Part shown: positions 43,125 through 52,665 of the stretch, one piece after another
Layout of the letters: every line of letters begins with the position of its first letter
Position numbering within the stretch: position 1 is the first letter of the stretch
NCBI GenBank assembly: GCA_003693705.1
Contig: RBZT01000706.1
Location: forward strand, 29,569 to 93,568
Origin: Polymyxa betae
Taxonomy: Eukaryota; Endomyxa; Phytomyxea; Plasmodiophorida; Plasmodiophoridae
Reading direction: 5' to 3'
DNA length: 64,000 nucleotides
Translations under genes and position numbers: made by a program
The notes under the pieces: generated by a model
The model's input: only the letters and a program-made list of their open reading frames with translations
Told to the model about the DNA's origin: nothing
Databases searched by the model: none

Positions 43125-44009
43125 TTAATCGTCGGTTTCCTTCTCTGGATTGCGACGATGTTTCCAACAAGCCCAATCGTGGTCGTCAATGAATCCGATC
43201 ATGCAAAGGAATCGATGGACGGTTTTCTCTCGGATACTCTTAAATCCGCGATCAGCAAGATCTTTCGCAATCAATTCGGCAACTTTGGTCGACACGCTAC
43301 AGTTCGATTGGTCTCGAGGACCTCGTTGTCCTGGAAACTTTTCTAGATAGGTGAGAAACCGACCGTCAGGTTGAGCTTTGCAGATTTCGTCAAACAACTG
43401 AATGTTCTTAATCAACGCCCGAATTCGGTGTTTTGATTTAAATCCCAGTTCTGACATCGATTCGATGTCTTTTTCAGTAATCTTGCTGACTTCATCCGCA
43501 TCCCAATTCTTCAAGGCATATCGATAGATATCTTTTCTGTTCTTCAAAACGATATAAGAAACAAATTGCAACTCATAACGTCTGCTTTACCAGAAAGTTA
43601 TCGCGAACCTCTGTCGGCGAACGAGCGATCTAATTAAATCTCGTTCATGAAAACGATCAAATGTTGACAATATATGTTAACATACACTCATAGCCAGGCA
43701 CTCCATTAGGTATCGATTATCGTCTCGTATCACGCTTTGACCCCATTCTTGGTCATGAAATGCCATATAGGCTGTGTCATAATCACGTCCTCTACTGCCA
43801 AACAGACGTTTGCCTGAAATACACCTCTGAGATTCCCGTCTCGAATGAACACCTTCAATACCATGTGCCCATGGACACCTGGGAAGACCCACATCGACTT
43901 CTTGGGCGCTAGCCGCCGGCCGCCCAGTCCTGATTTCTTGCAGGCGTCGTCGCTTGAGCCTGCTGAACTCGGGTATGCTGGCAGGCTGAGGCTTCTTCCA
44001 TCGGATCAT
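43125..44009 (-). CDS. Tag-like DNA-3-methyladenine glycosylase I family protein
   Basis: Exon 1 (44009-43686) and exon 2 (43571-43125) join in phase 0 across a 114-nt intron, giving about 256 residues. A basic N-terminal extension (about 45 residues, K-K, R-R-R) is followed by the Tag fold: R-C-P-W-A (first zinc Cys), M-A-F-H-D-Q-E-W-G (zinc His), a helix-hairpin-helix region, and D-D-H-D-W-A-C-W (zinc His and Cys four apart). The zinc box is intact. At positions equal to E. coli Tyr16, Glu38 and Trp46 this protein has Phe, Ala and Tyr, if the exon join is right. Tag excises N3-methyladenine; with those changes the substrate may differ. Confidence 0.8.
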
Positions 44010-44027
44010 AAACGGTACATTAGAAGA

Positions 44028-44212
44028 ATGACCAGAGTGAGAGGGTTCTCTCTGTCAACAGTATACACGCACTCTATAACAAAAATATCTCTCACAACAT
44101 CTGCTGTTAGAAGGGCAATAAAATGTAATGACCAGAGTGAGAGGGCCTCTCACTGTCTACAGTCTACACTATAACAAAAATTTTCTCACAACATCTGCTG
44201 TTAGAAGGGCAA
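44028..44212. repeat. direct duplication, about 88 bp, period 100 bp
   Basis: Copies start at 44028 and 44128 and share ATGACCAGAGTGAGAGGG, ACTATAACAAAAAT and CTCACAACATCTGCTG plus TTAGAAGGGCAAT, with a few differences. They sit directly upstream of the Tag-like gene (which runs leftward). Confidence 0.85.
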
Positions 44213-44532
44213 TGGGCCATGAATCCATGATGCTGACGGCTCACGACTCGCTGTGCATGAGAGCTGAAGAATATGTCAGGGCAGTATAGATCGGCGGTAA
44301 GAGGGTTGTCAGACATTACAAAGCCTTAAAGGGCGTATAGTAATCAATAGGCGATGTTGTCTATGTAGATGTTTTATCCATCGAGAGCAATGCTCCAGAA
44401 CGACGACGATCTAGAAGCCCAGAGCTGGCCACAGACTGTTCTTTGATTGTTTCGTAGCAATCTCCGAGAATCTGTACGTACCTCGACCAAGGTAGATTTT
44501 GGGGGTTTCAAACGATCTTGGGCGCCATAACA
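44213..44532. other. intergenic
   Basis: 320 bases between the duplicated segment and the VTT-domain gene. Nothing distinctive is seen; it should hold the VTT gene promoter. Confidence 0.4.
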
Positions 44533-45766
44533 ATGGCGACTAAGGTGGAAGAGCGGGTCGGTTCTCTCAGCGATTCAGAGTTGAAATCCGACTACGACGA
44601 AGAACCGGCTTTCAAGATGAAGGATACCGAGAAGGTCGTGTCGTTGGCGATCTGCACGCGATTGTCGCGATACACCCGACCTTTTTTTATCTGCGTTATC
44701 GTCGGCACGGCTATCGTTGGCTTCTTGAAATGGCAGGAAATCACTACCGCCATTCAGCGGGTTATTGAGTTCTGGGTCAACAACCCGGGTCATGGGTTCG
44801 TAATAATCCTGCCAATCGCTGAGTGAGAACTGAGATCTGTTAGATTTCTCATTTTCCTGCTTATTCATCTCCTCTGTGCCATTTTGAAACTTCCCATGGT
44901 GGAATTAGTCTTGGCTTGTGTATGGAATGTATAGAAGTGCTGTTGGCAATTAACGACGTCTTAAACAGGGATACGTTGGCGCCAGGACGTTCGGCCCAAT
45001 AGGAGGCATTTTCGTTGGTGCCTGTGAGGCGTTTCTGGCGAGCCTCATCTCAAGCTCTGTCGAGTTCGTCATCGGGAGATATTTCTGTCTGCGGCGCGTC
45101 CAAACTTGGGTGATGCAATCTCGTAAATTGAACACTGTTGCAGGTCTGCTGCAATCAAACGGTTTCAAAGGTAAGGTTTCGCCCAAATCCATGGGGTCCG
45201 TCTAATCCTTATTGTCTTCAGTCGTTGTTGTGAGTAACTTTCATTGATTATACTTGTGGAAATGCTCAGCGACGTACCATGCAGATGATTCGTTTAGCTT
45301 CGTTAGTACCGTTTGGGACAGCCAACTATCTTCTTGCCGCTATGAACGTCACATTCAAAAACTACACGCTGGGCTCTGTCGGTCTGCTGCCTTATATATT
45401 CACATGTAACGGATTACAATCCAAATGAGATTTCTATGACACCGATTTGTGCTGTCAGATGTGACCTTGGGCGGGTCGATCAGCTCAATTGCCGACGTCG
45501 CCAACGGACGAACTGGAAGTGGTTTGACGTCACTGATTATCATTATGACGTCGGCTGTACTGACATTAGCGATTTCAATCTACATATCGATATGGACCAG
45601 ACGAGCTCTCGGAAAGCTCGAAAACCAAGAACGACGCCGATCAGTGACAATTCGCCGAAATAGTCAGATTCAGCTGATGGCTTTGCAACAAATGGCGAAC
45701 CAGTCTGATAACAAGAGGGCAAGTACCAGCGATGACGCTGCCAATATTTATGGTTTAGTTCCCTAG
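44533..45766 (+). CDS. VTT-domain membrane protein (TVP38/TMEM64, DedA superfamily)
   Basis: Six exons (44533-44795, 44844-44919, 44969-45170, 45222-45229, 45270-45405, 45459-45766) give 330 residues. Exon 4 is a micro-exon of 8 nt, needed to keep V-V-R-R in frame. The N-terminus is acidic and cytosolic. Helices then include the VTT landmarks: K-L-P-M-V-E-L-V-L-A-C, G-P-I-G-G-I-F-V-G-A (glycine-rich reentrant), V-I-G-R-Y-F, and L-A-S-L-V-P-F-G-T-A-N-Y-L-L-A-A-M-N with the conserved P-F-x-x-x-N-Y. Eukaryotic VTT proteins (TMEM41B, VMP1, TVP38) act in Golgi/ER and include lipid scramblases. Here the TVP38/TMEM64 branch looks closest. The tail is cytosolic and polar. Confidence 0.85.
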
Positions 45767-45963
45767 TTGCGAGATAGATGAATACAATATCGTTAGATAA
45801 ACGCTTTAGTTTACGAAAAAATACAACATTGTCAACGTCCAGATATATTGGTTACAAAATCGCTTGAAGGGCATGTGCCTTCCGAAGCCGATCATCAAAT
45901 CTGAGAAAAAGATCCATTGGTCAAGTTCCGCTTAGGCTCAGCTACTGATTATCTCGAAACGAG

Positions 45964-46266
45964 ATGTTTAACAGCTCAGATGTGAATTCAACCACAGCAT
46001 TACCAAGCGAGCAGGTAGTTGTGGTTCCTGATTCAGTTCGATGGCTGGTGGGCATTTTGTCTATCATCGGGTGTTTAAGCGTCGTTGCTGCAAGAGCGAT
46101 CCAGGTCTGGTGGCGAAGGCGATACGGCGCTAGCAACACATTCCAACGCGATGCTGCTGTAGCTGAACAATTGAAGCTGCCACATCGGGTGCTGAAGCAG
46201 ATGGTTTCACCTGATGGCTTATATCAAGTCGATCATATCGATGGGATAGGATACACAATCAAATGA
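45964..46266 (+). CDS. small single-TM protein, 100 residues
   Basis: The ATG-started frame has a short polar, Asn/Ser-rich N-terminus, then one helix (V-R-W-L-V-G-I-L-S-I-I-G-C-L-S-V-V-A), a basic patch (W-W-R-R-R-Y-G) that fixes a cytosolic C-terminus, and an acidic/amphipathic tail. No family is recognised. A single-span membrane protein is the likely topology. Confidence 0.5.
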   Translation: MFNSSDVNSTTALPSEQVVVVPDSVRWLVGILSIIGCLSVVAARAIQVWWRRRYGASNTFQRDAAVAEQLKLPHRVLKQMVSPDGLYQVDHIDGIGYTIK

Positions 46267-46905
46267 AATCTGAGCTTTAGTCAAAGCTCGATTCTCAAAA
46301 GACACTTAAATCACAGTTTGAATGCCTGACATGTTGAAGGTTAATGACGACAGTCAGGACACCAAAGGAAGCTCGGCATTAAAGAACGTTATTCTGGATG
46401 TATCATTCTTACCAATTCATACGAGGAAGAATAATAACTATATAAAACAAATAGATTATGCAAGGGAAACTTATATCTGGATTCCAATGAAATAGCACCG
46501 CTCCATGCATTCAGCACGTCAAAACGGCCATACATCCTCCCGGGTCTGTTACTCTATCCTCGGGACAAGCGAAGAAGTTTGAAGAACCGCATCGCTGCTC
46601 AATAGCCAACCATTTGGATTGATAGAATGATCAGAATGAGAAAGAGGCCAACAATAGAACGAAGAATGATGAAAGCGATGGGGAAACGCAGCCTCCGGCT
46701 CTGTTGCTCTAATTGCGGTTTATTGCCAATCCCGAACCCTCTCCAATCTGTTACATTTATCAATTTGCTAGCTAATGCGGCTAGCTCTCTTCAGCACCGC
46801 ACGATTACGGTCAGCAGCGTCTGTATTCAGGTGTTCGTCTAGGGCGGTCTCGACAACAGTCTTGAATCCGGATGATTTCAGACCGGTCGGGACGCATCGT
46901 GTTGG
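46267..46905. other. intergenic, about 640 bp
   Basis: It may hide 5' exons of the aldo/keto reductase-like gene, which has no ATG at its visible start. An Arg-rich frame (about 46627-46842) is present but not supported as a gene. Confidence 0.35.
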
Positions 46906-47787
46906 TTGCATCGGAATCGACATCCCAAGTTAGATGTTTCTGTTCGTGCGCTATTGAAGTGTAATATTGGCCCAGGTGTTGTTCCTCACGAATCCAATGT
47001 CGAATCTGTAGTCTCGGTTCTTGGAAAAGCCTTTGAAAGTGGCGTCACATTGGTTGATATTTGTGAACCTCAAGGAACCCTTTTGTCAGCAGAAATTGTT
47101 CGGCAAGCCTGTGTTCGTCACAATAGCACACAAGACATAGTCATTTCGGGCCATGTTGGTATCCAAAACGGTGCCGTCGATCACTCGGAGGTTCGATTCT
47201 CCGGAATTCTTGCGATGAATTATAAGGTGATTTCTTTTGTTTAGGATTCGTTGAAATTTCAGCTGGAAGCACTTCTAGGAACACTTGGAACATCATCCAT
47301 TCCTTTATTGCATTTATCTGGAATTGATCAGAAGAATGATTGGCTTAATGCTATCAAAACTCTGAAAGACTTCCGCGATCAAAAGCTGTGTCAAATGATT
47401 GGAGTTTCCGAAGTCGATCCTAGCTACATCAAAGTTGCAATCAACGAAGCAGGAATTAATGCTGTTCGATATCCTTGCAGTGTCGTAAATCGCGAAGCAA
47501 TGACAAATGGCGTTCTAGATCTGTGTGATCGAAATTCTTTGGCACTGTTAGCCTCTCGCCCCTTCGGTTCGCGTGACGACTTTTCCAAGCTAACTCATCA
47601 TCCGGTCTTACGTCAGTTGGCTGAGAAGCATGATACGACTCCGCTACAGATTTGCCTTAGCTGGCTATTGCTAACGCCTTGTGTCATCCCGTTATCTCCA
47701 TTGTCCTCAGTCAGGATTGACGGTGCTAGCATCGATCTTGACCTTACCGATCTGGAATTGTTCCAAAAATTGCAAATGCAACTGTAA
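46906..47787 (+). CDS. aldo/keto reductase-like protein, catalytic residues altered; 5' end incomplete
   Basis: Two exons (46906-47190 and 47245-47787, intron 54 nt) give about 275 residues. There is no ATG at the visible left edge, so an upstream exon is likely. The TIM-barrel pattern of the AKR family is followed: A-F-E-S-G-V-T-L-V-D-I (catalytic Asp), D-I-V-I-S at the second strand, a later L-L-H-L strand with the His, then C-Q-M-I-G-V-S-E-V and a C-terminal T-P-L-Q-I-C-L-S-W-L-L cofactor helix. The usual catalytic Tyr after the Asp and the Lys in the I-S-x-K motif are not visible (here E-P-Q-G and G-H). It may be a pseudo-enzyme or a divergent reductase. Confidence 0.65.
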
Positions 47788-47934
47788 TGCTCTTCGTATC
47801 GTCTTTCTCTACAATATATTTAATTATGTAATCTACAATATGTACAGTGATTATGGATCACTACCGAGTCTGCAAAACTTCCTGTAGCCTGACGAGAACA
47901 GTTAAATGCATTTGCAGACTGACATGACAAGCAC

Positions 47935-50097
47935 CTACACACGCAAGCTTTTTTTGCAGCCTTTTACAGCCCTTTCAGCTCTAGCTTCGGCATCGTAGTT
48001 GCCTCTTGCTTTCTCTCTTGCTTGGACTTGGATTAAGCTTTCTGTAAGGTTCATCGCTAACAACCGATCAATCGGGACGTTAGTAACCATTCTGCGATTT
48101 TTAGGTATAGATTCCCCAGATAGCGAAAGCTAGCATACCGCTGTTTCTTGAACATGTACGCTCGGCAAAATAAGTTATCGAAGAAAATAATACTCATTAG
48201 CAATATTTCTGGCCAGGAATGATCAAGCAAGCGGCAGACGTTTCTTAAAACGTGGTCGTTACATAAAAGCAAAATCTGTGGAACTAAGCGTTAGGTATCG
48301 AATAATGTCGAAATACAACACCTTGCGAATTCGAAAACCAGCAGCAATATTGGCTAGGGCAGAAACAGTCTCTAGAATGATATTTGGATTTCGACCTTCA
48401 AGAAACTGTCCGAATTGAGAGATTAACTGAGCCGTAACCGAGTAATCATTCCAGAGCTTGTTGGTTTCTGGGACAAGAACATTTCCTATCAAAGCCATAG
48501 CGTTGATTTGCACCCTTTCTGACGGATCTTGAAGAATTGATTGCATCTCAGATATACTAATCATTCTAATTAACTGAAAAGCATATATAAACTCAAGTTC
48601 AATAGCCGAATCTAACGTACATCTGCTACCATCTCAGGAGTAGCGTTGTAACACCAATTTCTCAATGCCAGGCATGAATTTTCACGAAGAGATGTTGAAT
48701 TGGATTTGGCTCCCCTGATTAGCAAGAGCACTTGCAAGCGAGAAACATCAGGTCTTGGTAATGACATAGAATCAATCAAAAGGTTCGCTATGGATGCAGT
48801 TAGCGTAGTCGCAAACTGTAAATCATCGTCTGATAAATTTCCAGAGCACGAATCGTTCGGGGAATCAATATCCGTCATTCTGTCAGAATCAGACCTATAA
48901 GCAGCACCTAGCTCGTCAAATAAGACCTGAACCATGCCTATTTTAAACAGTTTCATTCGCGTGGAGCAAAATGAGCGAGAAAGTATTCGGATCAGATTCG
49001 CAGCAGCTCTGTTAAGAGAATATTTAGACCAAATGACAGGAGAAGGTTATTTCCTACAGGCGAAAATCCTTGCCATTTCTTAAACATGATTTGACCAATT
49101 GGAAATCCAACAGCGAACAGATTTGCCTTCGACAGGCTTCAGAGTGTGATGCTAGCGTTCCCAGAGCCTCTAAGGTAGCGCTAGAAGTAACTGAAACTAA
49201 CGTCGTAAGCACAGGCTGAGCATCAGGAATAAAAGAGGGATGATTTTGAAGAAGCGAGGTTAGAGCTCTACACTGATCATGAAAACAACGGGAGCGCTCT
49301 TTCTGGCTGACAGATAAAATGAGAATCTGGAAACTCCTTCTGAGCAGTTGCGAGAACTCAGGAATGCAATCTCTGAGATTGGAATGCATTTCAGAAACGC
49401 AAAGAATGGCTTTCGAATAGACGACAGGATCGTCGTGTTCAACTAAAGATAAGAACGAATCCATCGGAAAATTTCTGTACTCCCATTGCTGTTTAGACTG
49501 CAGGACAGAATGGAAAAACTCAAGACAGCTTGAAACCGCCGTATGTTGTCGAATACGAGAAAAGCAAACAGACAGCAAGGCTTCGCTATAGATGCCGATC
49601 TTTCTTGATGAGTATCTTGCAAATATTGAGAAACAGATCTCAGCAACACGATCACAGCCAGATTGTGTCCGCCAAACCAATTCTGGTAAAGGCAGTTCAA
49701 TATCATGATTAAAGTTCACAATGTTCCGGAGAATTTTTAACGCTGGAAGAACAAGATTGTTAGTGGAGCAACTCGAGCTAATAACGAAATTGATTAATTG
49801 CATGACTTGCACATCTAAAAGAAACGGCATTGCTTCCTCTAACGAAGCGATGGAAGCTATAATAGTCAAAATATGAACTAATGTATGCTGCTCGCCATGA
49901 GAACAGCTAATTTGCGCAATATTCAACAGCTCTTTAAACCCAGGTCCTAGTAGGAATTGCTTCTTCCGATAAGGATCGCCAACTAGCTGATTCCTCAACT
50001 CGCGGAGGTCGTCTTCGGATCTCCCAATGGGACACGGTAAAAATCCATCGAACTTCGACGATCTGGCCAATAATTCATCATCGATATCGATTGCCAT
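47935..50097 (-). CDS. ARMC8-like armadillo protein (GID/CTLH ubiquitin ligase subunit)
   Basis: Five exons (50097-49058, 49008-48630, 48573-48322, 48275-48139, 48091-47935; introns 46-56 nt) give 654 residues; human ARMC8 has 673. The N-terminal part resembles ARMC8: D-D-L-R-E-L-R-N-Q-L-V-G-D, K-K-Q-F-L-L, then armadillo helices throughout. Later repeats include R-A-L-T-S-L-L-Q, A-L-G-T-L-A-S-H-S-E-A-C-R, Y-N-A-T-P-E-M and V-Q-I-N-A-M-A-L-I-G-N-V-L. In the GID/CTLH complex ARMC8 (Gid5) bridges the substrate receptor and scaffold. Armadillo repeats alone would allow other proteins, but length and block order favour ARMC8. Confidence 0.75.
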
Positions 50098-50849
50098 CTG
50101 ACCGGTCACGATCGAAATGGCGATGGTAGAAGAGACACCCGATTGCTATAAGTCTCAGTCTTGTAACATAGCATGGGGCGATGGTGCCATTCACACCCGG
50201 GAATTTGGGGTGACACCATGTTGGAAATTTGGCCTCTGCACTTAGACGGTGTCAGGACCATACTCGGGATGGCTGCGCCGCGTGCATGGTACTTTGGTAG
50301 TTTGGTTGCAGCTCCCATTTGCAGATAATGATGGATTCGAAACTTTTTTACCAGCTTGTCTGAGAGAGAACATCTGTTGTATTTGACTATGAAAGCCACG
50401 TGTTTTTAGAAGAATGTAGCATTCGTTTCGTGGAAGCTTTCCAAGAAGACTCAGAATCCTCTGGCAACCGGCTCAGCGAGTTAGGATGCAGGGCCAAGGA
50501 AAGGTATCCTACAGGCTACAGGCGTTGTCATCTGCGGTTGCTATGCCCATAATTTTTAGAATAAATCTATCCTTACGCTCACTTGGACGATATTCGCTTA
50601 ATCTAATTGACAGAGTCGAAAGTTTAACCTGAATCATGCAATAATTGAAAAAAGCGCGCCTGGACAGACAAAATTGAAAAAACGTAAATGGTGTGACATG
50701 TAACAGTTGCTGCGCACCTGGAGCCTTACAAGAAGAAAGCGAACCCTTTGCTTTCTTGGAAGTTCTGATTGTAATAGCTCTACTGCTGGTGCGAACCCAA
50801 CGAAAGGTGCTGCTCGCATCAGATACAACCTCAGTTGCCTATACTTATA
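50098..50849. other. intergenic, divergent promoters of ARMC8 and NUF2
   Basis: 752 bases between two divergently transcribed genes. Short frames on both strands lack coding features. No clear repeat or RNA gene is seen. Confidence 0.4.
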
Positions 50850-52496
50850 ATGGCTTCGTATTATTCGTTTCCGATCTTGCCGGTGTCTGATCTGGTAGCA
50901 TGGCTTGCCAATCTGCCAGAACCACAGCCGCCTGTTACTTCTGTCGATCTCAATGCACCTACAGCGACAATGATGTCTACGGTTTACTCTCAATTCGTCG
51001 AGATGTTAACTGGGACGATTCCTAGCGCTGGCCCAAACGCCCTTGAAATAATGGACGAAAATCAATATCCACAACTGCACGAGCAATCTTTCGTGCAATT
51101 TGGAATGCTCAAGGTCTGTAAAATATTAACATCATAGAGCTATGTTTGAGCCTTTTTCAGGAACTATTCAAACTGATGGAATCTGTTGGAGTTCGTGATT
51201 TTTCATGGCGAGATGTTTTCTATCCAGAGAAAAAACGCACAATAAGGAATATTTCCGCTATTATAAATTTTGCAAAGTTTCGGCAAGATCATCTGGGAAC
51301 GTACCAAGAGTTAATGGATGACACCGAAAGAGTAGGACAGCTCGTATAGAGGATTGCTATGCTCTTATTGAATGTAGCTTGAAACTCAAAAAGATCGACT
51401 TAAAAATGAACTCGATGCTCTTCTGACACAAAGGGATGCCCTTCGTCAGCAAAAGGAAGCGGACGCTCCAAAGCTGAAGCAATGCGATTTGGAGATCGAT
51501 GAGCTTGCAGAGAAAATGCAAAAACTGCACAAGGTATGACTGCTGGATCAAGTAGTACTGGCTAAAGGCCTGTTAGGAGTGCAATGACTTAAAAGCCGAG
51601 TCTCGTGAGGAGAAGCAAAAGATCGAGAAGTGTAAGGATGACAATGAGAGTAACAAATTTCAGAACCTTAACATTCGAAACGACATTGAAAAAATATCTT
51701 CACAAATTGTTCGTTCCCCAAAACGGTAAAATTTGGAATCGTCCCTCAAAAATGTCATCATAATGGATGTATTAGTGTGAAAGAAAAGACATCGTTCCTG
51801 TTGGATTCTGTAGAATCACAGAAAAAAGAACTTGATTCGTTAACGAAAAAATTACGCTTCCTTGAAGATCGGTGCTCTGTTTCTGACAAATCGCTTAGAC
51901 GAACGAATAAAAGAGTAAAGACGCCAATGCTGTTCAATTCTTTATAAATGCTGAACCGATTCTAGATAAGCGAAATCCACACATTGGACGAGTTGTTAAA
52001 TCAAGTCAAAAAAGCGGCTAAGGAGCTGAAAGATATCGCCAGTGCGATAGCTTCCAATGAAGAGGCAATTAGCGAAACAATCCGAGAGGAACGGTTCGTT
52101 CGTGAACAAATGTCCAAAGCGACCGAGAAGATGTTCAATTTGCAAAAGAGTTTCGAAATGAAACGCTGCGAAGCTGATGCCGCCTTAAAAGAAGCAGAAG
52201 CTGAAAAGGAAGCCAAACTGGAAAAAGTTGAACAACAGCTTAAACAGGTCTCGAAGCTTTCCAAGAATATGCGGATTGACTAATTTCTGTTCTAGTGTGA
52301 GGCCAATCGAGCTGAAACAGAAGAGAAACGACGAGAAGCTACTGTGATTATGAACAACCACACGAAGGCGTTGGAGATGCTTCGAGCCAAGTTTGATGCC
52401 TTGGTTGTGCAAGTTCACGACTACCACACTCGAATGCAAACAATGATGGTTGATGCCATTCCTGTTCTAACTAATCTTACGAATGTTTCCAAATAA
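50850..52496 (+). CDS. NUF2 kinetochore protein
   Basis: Seven exons (50850-51113, 51161-51331, 51378-51533, 51577-51725, 51776-51914, 51966-52247, 52296-52496; introns 43-51 nt) give 453 residues, normal for Nuf2. The calponin-homology head starts Y-Y-S-F-P-I-L-P-V-S-D-L-V-A-W-L (family: Y-x-F-P-x-L) and contains F-S-W-R-D-V-F-Y-P-E-K-K-R-T and S-A-I-I-N-F-A-K-F-R. A long coiled coil follows to the end, with S-Q-I-V-R-S-P-K-R near the middle as in other Nuf2 proteins. Nuf2 pairs with Ndc80 and links kinetochores to microtubules. Confidence 0.93.
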
Positions 52497-52665
52497 AAGT
52501 CTAACCAGTGGTTATTGCCTCATTAGTCCACCAAGCTATTGCACAAGAGTAGACATACATAGTTACCATCAGCGATTTGGTTGCAATGCTGCGGAAGTTC
52601 TATTTCCAGCACTCCTCATGTTACAGTCTCCTTGACGACCAGGTAGGAGGGAGCTGATCTTCCTG

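Noticed and set aside
31288-44212. Short direct repeats considered as CRISPR-like arrays
   Set aside because: Each has only two diverged copies with no regular spacers, and the genome is eukaryotic.
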